From assembly GCF_005405425.1 (NCBI RefSeq), contig NZ_BJEA01000003.1, positions 124,001 to 188,000 of the forward strand: DNA of 64,000 nucleotides. The letters are read 5' to 3'. This stretch comes from Lactiplantibacillus modestisalitolerans. Lineage in GTDB: Bacteria; Bacillota; Bacilli; Lactobacillales; Lactobacillaceae. The notes beneath the pieces were generated by a model, which saw only the letters and a list, made by a program, of their open reading frames with translations, had not been told where the DNA came from and searched no databases. Shown here one piece after another: positions 25,822 to 35,436 of this stretch. Numbering within the stretch: the stretch's first letter is position 1; the number at the start of each line of letters is the position of its first letter. Position numbers and translations under genes: made by a program.

Positions 25822-25870
25822 AACTAAAAGACCCGTTTGAGTGAATCATTGCTCAGGCGGGTCTTTTAGT
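25822..25870. terminator. Bidirectional terminator
   Basis: AACTAAAAGACCCGTTTGAG pairs with CTCAGGCGGGTCTTTTAGTT. It separates rsmF (+) from the small minus-strand gene ending at 25873. Confidence 0.88.
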
Positions 25871-25872
25871 TA

Positions 25873-26049
25873 TTATTTTGTTAATTTAGATTTAACCCGT
25901 AAAACTTGAATACAGTCCGGGCAATACGCCACGGCGTTAACACTTAGAAAGTGGTGCACTTCGGCTAAAGTTTGGCGGGGCACTTCCATTAAAAAGTAGG
26001 CCCGGTCCGGGCGTTCAATCGGCCGGCCACAGTTTTCACAATGTAACAT
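25873..26049 (-). CDS. Small zinc-ribbon-like protein (58 aa)
   Basis: The minus-strand ATG at 26049, 9 nt after AAGGGGG, opens MLHCENCGRPIERPDRAYFL and continues to CPDCIQVL and a basic tail, ending with TAA at 25875-25873. Two CxxC pairs (residues 4-7 and 43-46) fit a treble-clef or ribbon zinc site. Comparable tiny zinc proteins occur in lactobacilli without known function. It is placed between rsmF and fni and bounded by a strong terminator. Confidence 0.75.
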   Translation of the reverse strand: MLHCENCGRPIERPDRAYFLMEVPRQTLAEVHHFLSVNAVAYCPDCIQVLRVKSKLTK

Positions 26050-26132
26050 TTAAATCGTCCCCCTTCGATGATTCTTATCATACTGGGATAACGCCATGAA
26101 GGACATTATAAACGAACGTTAAGACGCTGACC

Positions 26133-27170
26133 TTACCGCAAGCTTTGTTGGTAGGCCAGTAACTGGGGACTCAAAATGAGCTTGCCACGTTGCTGGTGAA
26201 GGTCGGCAACGCTCCGGGCTCCGACGAGCGCCATTAGCCGTTGCAATTGGTTTTGCCAAGCCGTTAATTGCGCAATGACGGTTGCCTCGGACTGGTGAAT
26301 TAGGGCGTGGAGCACAACGCCGGCCATACCGACCGCATCAGCGCCAAGCATGAGTGCTTTAAGGGCGTCCAACGGGTGGCGAATACCGCCGGTGGCAAGG
26401 ATCGTTAAGTCTTGCGGATGGTTTTCTAAGGCAAGTAACGACTCAACCGTGGAGAGACCGAAGTCCCGCAGGTAGGCCATGTCGCGGTCCTGGCGCCGGC
26501 GATTTTCAATGTCAACGAAATTGGTGCCACCGCGACCGCCAACGTCCAGGTAACGGACGCCCGCAGCGTAAAGTTGCTGCATGGTTGGCCGCGAAATACC
26601 GAAGCCGACTTCTTTAACGATGACCGGAACGGTCAACTGGTGTGTTAGCCGCTGAATATTTTCAAGCCAATGAAAATCGCGGTCACCCTCGGGCATGACG
26701 ACTTCCTGCACCGCGTTGAGGTGTAATTCCAACGCGTCGGCGTGTAACATTGCTACGGCTGCTTGGGCCGCTTTTAAGTCGGCCGCCGCGCTTAAATTGC
26801 CAAATACCAGTCCGTTGGGATTGTTGGTCCGCACGTTTTGAAAGGTTGGGGCTAAGCGGGGCTCACGCAGGGCGACGCTTTGTGAACCAGTCGCAATCGG
26901 TAATTGGCAGGCCGCGGCGATCCGTCCTAGCTGTGCGTTTAGTTGACCGGTCTGCTGCGAGCCACCCGTCATGGCTTGAATGTATAGTGGGCTGGCCCAC
27001 GACCACTGCCCAACCGGCGTTGTTAGTTGGACTTCCGCGACGGCCGTTTCTGGGAGCGCGTCGTGGCGAATTTGAACCTGGTCAAAGGGATTCGGTTGAT
27101 CACCGTGAAAATAATATTCCGCTAACGAAACGTGTTCGTCCTTGCGGTGTGATTGTTGATTTTGTGGCAC
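26133..27170 (-). CDS. fni: Isopentenyl-diphosphate delta-isomerase, type 2 (FMN-dependent)
   Basis: A 345-aa TIM-barrel flavoenzyme interconverting IPP and DMAPP. It begins [14 protein letters not shown], and has MTGG, GTGSQ-like (ATGSQSVAL) and [13 protein letters not shown] (FMN phosphate site). The GTG at 27170 (minus) lies 8 nt after GGAGG and gives the normal family length; an upstream frame reaches 27242 but adds an unlikely leader. It is the last gene of the mevalonate operon. Confidence 0.92.
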   Translation of the reverse strand: MPQNQQSHRKDEHVSLAEYYFHGDQPNPFDQVQIRHDALPETAVAEVQLTTPVGQWSWASPLYIQAMTGGSQQTGQLNAQLGRIAAACQLPIATGSQSVALREPRLAPTFQNVRTNNPNGLVFGNLSAAADLKAAQAAVAMLHADALELHLNAVQEVVMPEGDRDFHWLENIQRLTHQLTVPVIVKEVGFGISRPTMQQLYAAGVRYLDVGGRGGTNFVDIENRRRQDRDMAYLRDFGLSTVESLLALENHPQDLTILATGGIRHPLDALKALMLGADAVGMAGVVLHALIHQSEATVIAQLTAWQNQLQRLMALVGARSVADLHQQRGKLILSPQLLAYQQSLR

Positions 27171-27234
27171 GGGGGCCACCTCCAGTTCGTTTGTCAAAAA
27201 ATGGGTTGAGACGCGTGCCCCAACCCAGTCGTTG

Positions 27235-28329
27235 TTAATCAAAATTTGTGATTGAAGCGTCAGTAACCGTGTGAACGTTTAAGTTGAGTTGCTGAATGCC
27301 CTGAGCGGCCCAACGTGTTCGTAGGGTGGCGGGGTCCTTTGCGCGGTCTAGCAAGACGATCCCGCAATCGCCACCGCCAGCACCGGACGTTTTAGCGGCC
27401 GCCCCAAAATCCTCAGCGGTTTGAATCATTGCTTGTAATAGCGGCGTTTCAATGGTGACGTGGCTAAACGCACCTAGCGTTTGTAACAGTTGGCGGTTAT
27501 AGCGAATCTCAGTTTGAATGGCTGCCAGGTCGCCCGCATGAAAGCCGGCGACCATCCGTTGCAGGCAGGCCTGACTATCCCGCAGGAAGGCTTGATACTC
27601 ACTACGCTGCTTGGCCTTGACGAGCGCTACTTTATCAACTAAGTGGGACGTCGAGGCTGGCGAACCCGTCCAACCAATCATTAACCGCAAATTGGCCGGG
27701 GGCGTTAAGAGGTCGATTTTTAACGCGGGCCAGTCCATGGCTAGTAAATCACTGAGGCGGGTTTGTTGTCGTTGAACGTGTAACCACTCACGGTCAAACG
27801 AATGGTACGCGATCCAGCCCCCGTACACGCTCGCAGCAATGTCGCCCAGTGAGCCGTTTCCTTGAACGGACAAGTGGGCGATGGCCGCTAGTTTAAACAG
27901 CTTATTTTTATCCATCGGTAACCGGTAAAATTGACAAAGCGCTTTGACGGTGGCGACCGTGACGGCTGCTGACGATCCGAGGCCGTACTTCTTACCGTCC
28001 ACGCTATCCAATTCACTATTAATCCCGAGGTGGTATACGCCTAAATTACGTCCCAGCTCGTGGGCGTAGCGTTCCGTTAAATTAATGGCTGATAAAATGT
28101 AGTGAAAGGGGTTATCGCGGTTGTCAAAAACCATGGTATCGCCCTGCCGGCGCCATACGATTGAGTTTTCTTGATATTGCTTTGAAACGATACTACCAAC
28201 GGTATCGCTAGGTGAAATCGTCGCCGTTACAAACTGATCCAGCGCGACGATAATTGCTGGAAAGCCCGTTTCTACAACGGCGTATTCCCCCGCAATGTAG
28301 AGTTTTCCAGGTGCTTTCACCGTAATCAT
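27235..28329 (-). CDS. mvaK2: Phosphomevalonate kinase
   Basis: A 364-aa GHMP kinase phosphorylating mevalonate-5-phosphate. It has [14 protein letters not shown] at the N-terminus, the ATP loop [13 protein letters not shown] and the C-terminal [11 protein letters not shown]. The minus-strand ATG at 28329 follows AAAGGA and starts the family consensus; the longer frame to 28374 overlaps mvaD and is rejected. It is the third gene of the operon. Confidence 0.92.
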   Translation of the reverse strand: MITVKAPGKLYIAGEYAVVETGFPAIIVALDQFVTATISPSDTVGSIVSKQYQENSIVWRRQGDTMVFDNRDNPFHYILSAINLTERYAHELGRNLGVYHLGINSELDSVDGKKYGLGSSAAVTVATVKALCQFYRLPMDKNKLFKLAAIAHLSVQGNGSLGDIAASVYGGWIAYHSFDREWLHVQRQQTRLSDLLAMDWPALKIDLLTPPANLRLMIGWTGSPASTSHLVDKVALVKAKQRSEYQAFLRDSQACLQRMVAGFHAGDLAAIQTEIRYNRQLLQTLGAFSHVTIETPLLQAMIQTAEDFGAAAKTSGAGGGDCGIVLLDRAKDPATLRTRWAAQGIQQLNLNVHTVTDASITNFD

Positions 28330-28366
28330 GCCATCATGTCCTTTCGGGGCCACCGGTAGGGTAGCC

Positions 28367-29359
28367 CTATTCAATTGATGCGTCCTCCGTGACCGTAATT
28401 CCCGGCCCGGGCTTTGCGACGATCAGTTGTTCAGCGGCAAAGGCTTGTTTAAGGGCGGTCGTAATTACGGTCGTATCGCGACCCGCACAAATAATCTTCA
28501 CGTTCGGGCCAGCGTCCAAAGTATAATAACAGTTAATCCCCCGTGCGCGCAAGTCTTTAACCGTGTTGATCGCGGTCAGCGTATCAGCGGTAAAGTACGT
28601 GAAGGCTGGCTCGGCGCTGAGATTAAGCGCGTGCATCCGCATGGCACTTCGTTCGGCAATCGTCCCAACCGCTTCGAGGTCGCGAGCTGAAATTGCTGCC
28701 CGCATGGCAGTTAAATCGTGCTTGGTCGTTTCGATCCACGCCGGGTAATAGGGCGAGGTTGCAACAACGCGGGCCATGCCCGCCGTTGAACTGATCGGCT
28801 TGGGCGACTTCTTAAGGACAACGGCAATCATCTGGATATCCCAGTCCACCGGGTCTTGAAGTGGTTCGGCGTACGATGACTGGTCGTCATGACCAGCGTG
28901 CCATTCGACAAAGCCCCCGAAAATTGAGCGGGTCGCTGATCCGGATCCGCGCCGGGCGAGCCGGCTCAACTCAGTCGGGGTCAGGGTCATCCCCGCAGCC
29001 CGGCTGGCCGCGGCGGCTAATGCTGCAAACCCGGATGCTGACGAGGCGAGCCCCGCAGAGGTTGGGACGTGGTTGGTCGTTACGACTTCTGCGGCGGCCG
29101 TTTGGCCACTTTGTTGCCGAATTAGGTCAAGAAAAGTACTGATGCGCTGGGCTTGTGGCGCCGCCAACCGGGTCCCGTTGAACGTAATTTGATCCGTCGG
29201 GAGCTGGTCATTAAAGCGCACCTGCGTTTGGGTGTAAAAGTGGTCGAGCGTTAATGAAATACTACCAGTCTGTGGCAACATTAAGGTGGCGTCGCGTTTC
29301 CCCCAATACTTCACGAGCGCAATGTTAGTGTGGGCTTTAGCCGTCACTGTTTTTGACAT
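28367..29359 (-). CDS. mvaD: Diphosphomevalonate decarboxylase
   Basis: A 330-aa GHMP-fold enzyme that makes isopentenyl diphosphate from mevalonate diphosphate using ATP. Characteristic segments are ANIALVKYWGKRD, GSISLTLD, PTSAGLASSASGFAALA and RRGSGSATRSIFGGFVEW. The minus-strand ATG at 29359 follows GAGGAACC. It is the second gene of the operon. Confidence 0.95.
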   Translation of the reverse strand: MSKTVTAKAHTNIALVKYWGKRDATLMLPQTGSISLTLDHFYTQTQVRFNDQLPTDQITFNGTRLAAPQAQRISTFLDLIRQQSGQTAAAEVVTTNHVPTSAGLASSASGFAALAAAASRAAGMTLTPTELSRLARRGSGSATRSIFGGFVEWHAGHDDQSSYAEPLQDPVDWDIQMIAVVLKKSPKPISSTAGMARVVATSPYYPAWIETTKHDLTAMRAAISARDLEAVGTIAERSAMRMHALNLSAEPAFTYFTADTLTAINTVKDLRARGINCYYTLDAGPNVKIICAGRDTTVITTALKQAFAAEQLIVAKPGPGITVTEDASIE

Positions 29360-29374
29360 GTTGGTTCCTCCAAA

Positions 29375-30313
29375 TTAATCGTTTGTTAGTAGCGGTTCCA
29401 CCCAGGTGGCGGTGGCACCGGCGGCCGCTAGTTTTTGTGAAAGTTGGTTGGCGAGGCTTTCTTCGGGAACGAGGGCAATCATGCAACCACCCTGACCGCT
29501 ACCGGTCAATTTAGCTGCTAAGGCCCCGTTTTGGCGGGCAACGGCCAGCAACTGTTCCAAAGCCGGGTGGCTAACGCCGATTGAACGGAGGTCGTCTTGC
29601 GCCCCGTTTAAAGCGCCGGCCAACGCCGTCATGTTTCCGGTTGCCAAGGCGTCTCGCGTTTGCTGGGTCAATTTGCCCAGGTCGTCGATGCGTGCTTGGA
29701 TTGTTTGGCCCTCCACAATTAATAAGTTCTTAACCGTGGCGACGGCCACCTTGGTTTGACTCTTAATGCCGGTATCGGCAATCACTAAGTAGCCGGGTAA
29801 CTTCACGGGAATCGGGTAGTTTTCACGGCCCTTAACGAACCAGACGGGAGACTTAGCACTGGCCGTCGCAACGTCCAGCCCGCTTGGTTGACCGTGGGTG
29901 TAACTTTCAGCGATGTTGGCCGTTTTAAGCAGGGTCTGGTGGGAAAGCGGACGTTCAAAAAAGTCGTAAAAAGCGCGCGTAACCGCAACGGCGGCCGCAG
30001 CGGATGAGCCCATTCCGCGTTCGGACGGAATATCGCTGGTAATGTGAATGTCAAAGCCTTGATCGGGCGCGTCAAACCGGCTGAGCAAAGTTTTAATCAG
30101 CGCTTGAACGCCCCCTAAATTAGCGGTCATGGCGTTAAAGTCGCCATTAAAGTAGCGACTTTTGACCGTTTGGGCGGCCGTCTGTCGGTGAATCACGGCC
30201 TGCATTTGAATGGTGGAGATGGGTAGCGCGATTGCGGGCTGACCGTAAACCACCCCGTGTTCACCGATTAAAATAATTTTGGCATGACTCGTGCCAGTAG
30301 CTAGTTCTTTCAA
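29375..30313 (-). CDS. mvaK1: Mevalonate kinase
   Basis: A 312-aa GHMP kinase for the first phosphorylation of mevalonate. It has KIILIGEHGVVYGQPA, ERGMGSSAAAAVAV (ATP loop) and KLTGSGQGGCMIAL. The TTG at 30313 on the minus strand is preceded by AAAGG. It is the first gene of the operon that supplies IPP for undecaprenyl phosphate and quinone-type lipids. A 15-bp palindrome lies ~40 bp upstream (30353-30367). Confidence 0.93.
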   Translation of the reverse strand: MKELATGTSHAKIILIGEHGVVYGQPAIALPISTIQMQAVIHRQTAAQTVKSRYFNGDFNAMTANLGGVQALIKTLLSRFDAPDQGFDIHITSDIPSERGMGSSAAAAVAVTRAFYDFFERPLSHQTLLKTANIAESYTHGQPSGLDVATASAKSPVWFVKGRENYPIPVKLPGYLVIADTGIKSQTKVAVATVKNLLIVEGQTIQARIDDLGKLTQQTRDALATGNMTALAGALNGAQDDLRSIGVSHPALEQLLAVARQNGALAAKLTGSGQGGCMIALVPEESLANQLSQKLAAAGATATWVEPLLTND

Positions 30314-30702
30314 ACGTGTCGCGCCTTTCTATGTAAGTTTATAATCAGGTCAATAATACCGTATTATGGTGTTTTTGGCTACGGGGATTGGGTGAGAATC
30401 CGCAATCTTAGTGGAATTCTTAACATGCTTTACAAGCGTTACTGAATTAATGAACGTTTGAAAGCGGGGCGTTGTGATAAGCTGAGTGGACGTGCTAAAA
30501 TTGGAACGATAACATTAAATTATCATGAGGATGTTCCGTTACTTTTCGAAGTTGTTGAACTGAAAAGTCCCCATGGTCCTAGGCCCGAATTTTAAGGGGC
30601 GTATGCTATAATTTATTGTGAAAATAACGGTCTTAATATTGCCGTTAACGAACTAACGTGTTTAGCACGTTTAGTTAAAAGACTAAATTTGGGGAAATGA
30701 CC
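30314..30702. other. Divergent promoter region, mvaK1 / dinG
   Basis: About 390 nt without a supported ORF. It contains the palindrome ATAATAC-C-GTATTAT (30353-30367) near mvaK1 and an extended -10 box, TGCTATAAT (30604-30612), for dinG. The rest shows nothing I can identify. Confidence 0.5.
30604..30612 (+). promoter_or_regulatory. Extended -10 promoter of dinG
   Basis: TGCTATAAT about 90 nt upstream of the dinG ATG; no clear -35 box, as is common with extended -10 elements. Confidence 0.5.
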
Positions 30703-33507
30703 ATGAAACCTAATACAACCTATGCCGTCGTGGACATTGAAACCACCGGTACTAGTGTTAAGGATGGCGACCGGATCATTCAGATCGGTTGTGCATTTGT
30801 AAAGAATAATCACATTGTGAATACGTTTGCAGCTGACGTTAACCCGTTAACGACGGTGCCACCGACGATTGAAAACTTGACCGGGATCAGTAACGCCCGG
30901 GTGCGGAAAGCGTCGCCGTTCGATGATTTAGCGGGTACCGTGTATAGCCTGTTGCAGGGAACGGTGTTTGTTGCCCATAACGTCAATTTTGATCTGCCGT
31001 TTATTAACGCTGAATTACAGCGGGTGGGCTATCCAGAGCTACCGATTCAAGCGGTTGACACCGTTTCGCTAAGCCAAATCTTAATGCCCACGGCACCAAG
31101 TTTTCGGTTACGAGATCTCAGCCACGCACTAAACATTAACCATGCGCACCCCCATTCAGCGGATAGTGACGCTACGGCGACCGCCCACCTATTTATTGAG
31201 TTGCAACGGCGCTTGCGGGCGTTACCGTTAAGCACGCTGCAACGAATGGTCCAGTTAGCGCCGGATCTGCCGCGTGAAACGGCCGATTTGTTTAGTTATG
31301 CGTTTCAGCAGGGAAAACAACACCCGCAACCGCTCCCAAAGCAATTGATGATCAAAAACGGGATTGCGCTTCGCCAGCAACGCTTGCCCCAAACGGCCTT
31401 TGGGCGCCAAGCCGTCCGTTACCCGTTAACTAAGGCGCAAAAGAGTCGCCTGTTTACTGACCAGTTAGTTTATCGTTCTCAGCAAGCGCGGATGATGAAT
31501 CAAATTTACCGCCACTATACTAAGGAACAAACGCAGACCCGGCCGTTGCTCATTGAAGCGCCGACTGGCACGGGTAAAACGTTGGGCTACTTATTACCGA
31601 TGGCCTACTTGGCGCAGCACGGTCAGCAAGTCATTATCAGTACGGCGACGACCGTGTTACAAAATCAGTTATATGAGCAGGTCAAGCACTTAAATCAGGT
31701 GTTGCCCAACCCGGTGACCGCGGTCGTGATTAAGGGTAATCACCATTACGTGGATTTAAATCGGTTTGCGCGCGGCTTAGCTTTACACGAGCCGTCAAAG
31801 CAAACCCAGTTGTTAAAGTTACGGGTGCTCGTTTGGTTGACGATGACGACCACTGGCGACCTGGATGAACTGCACTTAACGACGTATCAAGCGCCGTATT
31901 TTTCCGAAATTGCGCACCACGGGGTTGCGACTCTGAAGGCGGATGATCCGTTCTTTAAGGAAGATTTTCTGCGGTATCGCGATCAGTTGATTGCCCAGGC
32001 GACCTTTGTGATTACCAATCATGCTTATTTAATGCACCACGTCGCGCAACTGGGGAGCCGACAAGAACGGCCCCACTTAGTATTGGATGAAGCACAGCAT
32101 CTATCAGACGGTGTTTTACGGGAGTCCCGGCAAAAATTTGATTTCAACTTTTACATGGCCGCGACCCACAGTTTAACGAGCCGAATTGATCAGGAGCACG
32201 GCCTAAACTTGCGGGCGTTGTTTGCTGAACAGCCGCAAGCGGATTACCGGTTGAAGTTGCTTGATAATTCATTGCGGGATACCGATTTACACTTACAACA
32301 GTTTCAAGCCGCGCTGGCCCGGACCTTTGTGCCACACCAGCCGGGGGGCAGTCAACCGGTCGAACTGACGATTACGATGCCGGAAATGACCGACTTTTTT
32401 GCAACGCATAACGCGTTAATTAAGCAGCTTCAAACGGCCATTGAAAACTGTTTCTTACAGTTCCAGCAACTAAATGAGCAGTATCAACATGATCAGTCAC
32501 AGGTTTTGCCTAATGAGCAACACGTGCTGGATGAATTTTATAACCGGCTACAAGAGTTGCGGCACGGTTACCAACTGTTACGGAACTGGTTGTTACCGGC
32601 GACCCGCGAGCAACGGGTGTTCTGGGTCAATTTAAATCAATACCATGACCGGGGAAGCCTGAGCTTGTCGGGGAGTCTCATTGATACGCAGGGTTACTTT
32701 AAGACCCAACTGTACCCGTACTTTAGTGCGCCGCTCTTTACGGGGGCGACGTTGTTTGCGACTGGCAAGTCTCAATTTGTGTACCGGCAACTGGATTTGG
32801 ACCCGGAAACGGTCGTCCACCACCAGTTAGCCACGCCGTTTGACTTAGCCAAGCAGGCTCGCCTAATGATTGCCACCGACGCCCATCCGGCGGAACAGTC
32901 GAACGGTAAGCAGCGGGTCGCGTACCTGACGCGGGCGATTGAAACGATTACGCGCGCTTGCCCTAAGCAAACGTTAGTGTTATTTAATTCGCTGAGCATG
33001 ATTGAAGCAGTCTTTTACCGCTTACGTCAGCAGAATTTTGACCCCGAACGTGAATTACTCGCGCAGGGAGTCAACGGCAGTCGTGAAAAGCTCCTGCGGC
33101 GGTTTAAGCAGGGGGACAATGCAGTCCTGCTAGGGGCTGCGAGTTTCTGGGAGGGAATTGATCTACCCCGTGAACAACTGGAGTTGGTAATCGTGACCCA
33201 GTTGCCGTTTGAGTCGCCCGACCAAACGATGGTCAAGGCCCGTTATCAGCAAATTCGGCAAGCCAACCGCAACCCGTTTTATGACGCGGCACTACCGCAA
33301 GCGGCGCTGCGGCTCCGCCAAGGCCTGGGCCGGTTGATTCGAACTTCGGAGGATCGCGGTGCGGCGGTTATTTTAGACGACCGGTTGAGCACTAAGCGCT
33401 ATGGCCACACGATTTTAAAGGCGTTACCTAAAACGCTGACGCCGATTGATGGTTCGGTCAGTGAGATTGCAAACCAACTTCAAAGTTTTTTCAAAAGTCA
33501 GCCTTAA
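30703..33507 (+). CDS. dinG: DinG-type helicase with N-terminal exonuclease domain
   Basis: A 934-aa protein. Residues ~7-170 form a DnaQ-like 3'-5' exonuclease (VDIETTG with Asp11 and Glu13; AHNVNFDLPF; HSADSDATA). The rest is an XPD/DinG superfamily 2 helicase: Walker A EAPTGTGKTLGY near residue 285, DEAQ box VLDEAQHL near 460 and the motif VI block LRQGLGRLIRTSEDRG. The iron-sulphur cysteines of E. coli DinG are not evident, as in other Firmicute homologues. The ATG at 30703 is chosen for spacing to GGGGA. It begins the dinG-ypmB-aspB group. Confidence 0.93.
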   Translation: MKPNTTYAVVDIETTGTSVKDGDRIIQIGCAFVKNNHIVNTFAADVNPLTTVPPTIENLTGISNARVRKASPFDDLAGTVYSLLQGTVFVAHNVNFDLPFINAELQRVGYPELPIQAVDTVSLSQILMPTAPSFRLRDLSHALNINHAHPHSADSDATATAHLFIELQRRLRALPLSTLQRMVQLAPDLPRETADLFSYAFQQGKQHPQPLPKQLMIKNGIALRQQRLPQTAFGRQAVRYPLTKAQKSRLFTDQLVYRSQQARMMNQIYRHYTKEQTQTRPLLIEAPTGTGKTLGYLLPMAYLAQHGQQVIISTATTVLQNQLYEQVKHLNQVLPNPVTAVVIKGNHHYVDLNRFARGLALHEPSKQTQLLKLRVLVWLTMTTTGDLDELHLTTYQAPYFSEIAHHGVATLKADDPFFKEDFLRYRDQLIAQATFVITNHAYLMHHVAQLGSRQERPHLVLDEAQHLSDGVLRESRQKFDFNFYMAATHSLTSRIDQEHGLNLRALFAEQPQADYRLKLLDNSLRDTDLHLQQFQAALARTFVPHQPGGSQPVELTITMPEMTDFFATHNALIKQLQTAIENCFLQFQQLNEQYQHDQSQVLPNEQHVLDEFYNRLQELRHGYQLLRNWLLPATREQRVFWVNLNQYHDRGSLSLSGSLIDTQGYFKTQLYPYFSAPLFTGATLFATGKSQFVYRQLDLDPETVVHHQLATPFDLAKQARLMIATDAHPAEQSNGKQRVAYLTRAIETITRACPKQTLVLFNSLSMIEAVFYRLRQQNFDPERELLAQGVNGSREKLLRRFKQGDNAVLLGAASFWEGIDLPREQLELVIVTQLPFESPDQTMVKARYQQIRQANRNPFYDAALPQAALRLRQGLGRLIRTSEDRGAAVILDDRLSTKRYGHTILKALPKTLTPIDGSVSEIANQLQSFFKSQP

Positions 33508-33530
33508 AGGGGTCCGGATTCGGCGAAGTT

Positions 33531-33539
33531 TGCTATAAT
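33531..33539 (+). promoter_or_regulatory. Extended -10 promoter upstream of ypmB
   Basis: TGCTATAAT lies in the dinG-ypmB gap, 35 nt before the ypmB ATG, suggesting an internal promoter for ypmB-aspB. Confidence 0.45.
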
Positions 33540-33573
33540 TAGCTTATCTGTTTTTGAAAGGATCAGGAAAAGT

Positions 33574-34074
33574 ATGCGAGTTCAAAGAAGAAGACGTCCC
33601 GAGCGACTGATCATGATTGTGTTACTCGTGATCTTAGCCCTGATTGTTGCCGTTTACGGTACGTTATGGGCGGCGCAACGGCCCGTCCATCAAGCGCAAA
33701 AAACGGCTTATAGTTTGGCAACGAGTAAGGGTAAGTTAAAAACCACGACCGGTTTTTCGCAGTATAATGGTAACCAAAGCTACTACGTGGTGACGGGGAC
33801 CGCTGCAAAACAGGAACCGGTGTACGCCCTGATTAATACGAACAAGCACCATCAAACGACGGTGGTTAAGCAGTCGGCGGGAATTTCTCGAACGAAGGCG
33901 CTCCGAAAAGTTTGGTCGAAACGCAACCCGAGCAAGGTGATTAAAGCAACGCTGGGGAAGTATGACGGTCAGGTGGTCTGGGAAATTACCTATTTGAATC
34001 AGAAACAAAACCTGTGCTATGAAATTTTACAATATTCGAATGGTAGCCGGGTTAAGTCCATTATTAATATTTAA
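33574..34074 (+). CDS. ypmB: YpmB-like membrane-anchored protein (DUF5590)
   Basis: A 166-aa protein with an Arg-rich N-terminus and one membrane helix (about residues 12-33), then an extracytoplasmic PepSY-like domain (YYVVTGTAAKQEPVYALIN; YDGQVVWEITYLNQ). The function is unknown. Its position between dinG and aspB matches Bacillus subtilis, which supports the assignment more than the sequence does. Confidence 0.8.
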   Translation: MRVQRRRRPERLIMIVLLVILALIVAVYGTLWAAQRPVHQAQKTAYSLATSKGKLKTTTGFSQYNGNQSYYVVTGTAAKQEPVYALINTNKHHQTTVVKQSAGISRTKALRKVWSKRNPSKVIKATLGKYDGQVVWEITYLNQKQNLCYEILQYSNGSRVKSIINI

Positions 34075-34103
34075 CTTTTATTTTTGAAGGAGTGCGGATC
34101 TTT

Positions 34104-35294
34104 ATGGAATTATCGCGAAAAGTCATGCGGATTCAACCATCAGCAACGTTGAAAATCAGTACGACTGCGAAACAAATGATTGCGGCTGGCGTCGATGTGA
34201 TTAACTTAGGGATTGGTGAACCCGATTACCAAACCCCTGAAAACATTAAACAGGCGGCCATTGATAGTATTCAAAATGGTCAGGCCAGTTTTTACACGCC
34301 AACGACCGGACTCCCAGCCCTGCGACGGGCAATTGCGGATCGGATTGAAGCCGACCATGGTTACTGCTTTGACCCGAGTCAAATCGTGGTGACGGATGGG
34401 GCGAAGATGGCGTTATTTACGCTGTTTCAAGTGATCTTAAATCCGGGCGATGAAGTGCTGTTGCCAGTCCCTTACTGGGTCAGCTACTCTGAACAGGTGA
34501 AATTAGCGGACGGGGTTCCGGTTGAAGTGCCAACCAACCAACAACTCCGCTTTACGACTGCTGACTTGGATCGGTACTACACGAAGCGGACCAAGGCCCT
34601 GGTTTTAAATTCGCCACAAAATCCTTCTGGGTTAGTTTATACGCGAGCAGAATTGACCGCCATTGTTAACTGGGCTACTGAACACGACGTGCTGGTTATT
34701 GCGGATGAAATTTATGAAAAGCTGATTTATAACGGTAACGAGTTCACGTCGGTACTCGAATTAGACGACGTTGATATGAATCACGTGCTATTAACGAACG
34801 GGGTCTCCAAGGCCTATTCAATGACGGGCTGGCGGATTGGCTACGCGGCTGGGCCCCAGGCAATCATTACGAAGATGGGGACCTTACTGGGCCACGCGTC
34901 CAGTAACCCGGCTGCCGTTTCACAGTACGCCGCCATCGAAGCCTTTAGTGGGGATCAGACGTCGGTAGAGACGATGCGGCAAGGTTTTGAAGCCCGGCTA
35001 AATGAATTGTACCCGCTGATTTTAAGTATTCCGGGTTTTAAGTTACCGGCTGGTAAGCCGGCCGGTGCGTTCTACTTATTCCCAGATGTTACCGAGGCAT
35101 TGCATTTAACGGGTTACGCGGATAGCGTTACCTTTGCTACGGCCGTTTTAGAAGAAGCCCACGTGGGAATCGTACCCGGGGAAGCCTTTGGGTTACCTGG
35201 ACACGTTCGGATGAGCTATGCGACTGATATGTCATCACTTAAGAAGGCCTATCAACGGATCAAGGCGTTTGTTGAACAAAAGATGACGAAGTAG
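34104..35294 (+). CDS. aspB: Aspartate aminotransferase, class I
   Basis: A 396-aa PLP enzyme of fold type I. The PLP Lys lies in SKAYSMTGWRIGY; NSPQNPSG, the DEIYEKLIYNG block and the C-terminal GHVRMSYAT supply the cofactor and substrate arginine. It probably exchanges amino groups between aspartate and 2-oxoglutarate. The ATG at 34104 follows AAGGAG. Confidence 0.92.
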   Translation: MELSRKVMRIQPSATLKISTTAKQMIAAGVDVINLGIGEPDYQTPENIKQAAIDSIQNGQASFYTPTTGLPALRRAIADRIEADHGYCFDPSQIVVTDGAKMALFTLFQVILNPGDEVLLPVPYWVSYSEQVKLADGVPVEVPTNQQLRFTTADLDRYYTKRTKALVLNSPQNPSGLVYTRAELTAIVNWATEHDVLVIADEIYEKLIYNGNEFTSVLELDDVDMNHVLLTNGVSKAYSMTGWRIGYAAGPQAIITKMGTLLGHASSNPAAVSQYAAIEAFSGDQTSVETMRQGFEARLNELYPLILSIPGFKLPAGKPAGAFYLFPDVTEALHLTGYADSVTFATAVLEEAHVGIVPGEAFGLPGHVRMSYATDMSSLKKAYQRIKAFVEQKMTK

Positions 35295-35320
35295 GTTAGC
35301 GTTAAGATTGAAATAACAAG

Positions 35321-35415
35321 AAAGTGTGCTAAAAGTCGGCAGACTTTTGGCGCACGTTTCGGCTATTAATATTCGGAAATACACAAGAGGCTGTGACTAA
35401 TGTCACAGCCTCCTT
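35321..35415. repeat. Two-hairpin intergenic repeat, copy 2
   Basis: The first hairpin is 35324-35355 (GTGTGCTAAAAGTC pairs with GACTTTTGGCGCAC through two G-U pairs). Then come GTTTCGGCTATTAATAT and a perfect second hairpin at 35387-35412 (GAGGCTGTGAC / GTCACAGCCTC). It is homologous to 23344-23442. At one stem position copy 1 has C-G and this copy A-T, a compensatory change. It lies between aspB and dnaD and probably acts as a terminator or processing site. Confidence 0.8.
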
Positions 35416-35436
35416 GTTAGTAGGAGGTAGAAATCA

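Noticed and set aside
26750-27238. 162-aa plus-strand frame opposite fni
   Set aside because: It is fully contained in the fni/mvaK2 junction on the other strand, with Arg/Pro-rich composition and no recognisable domain.
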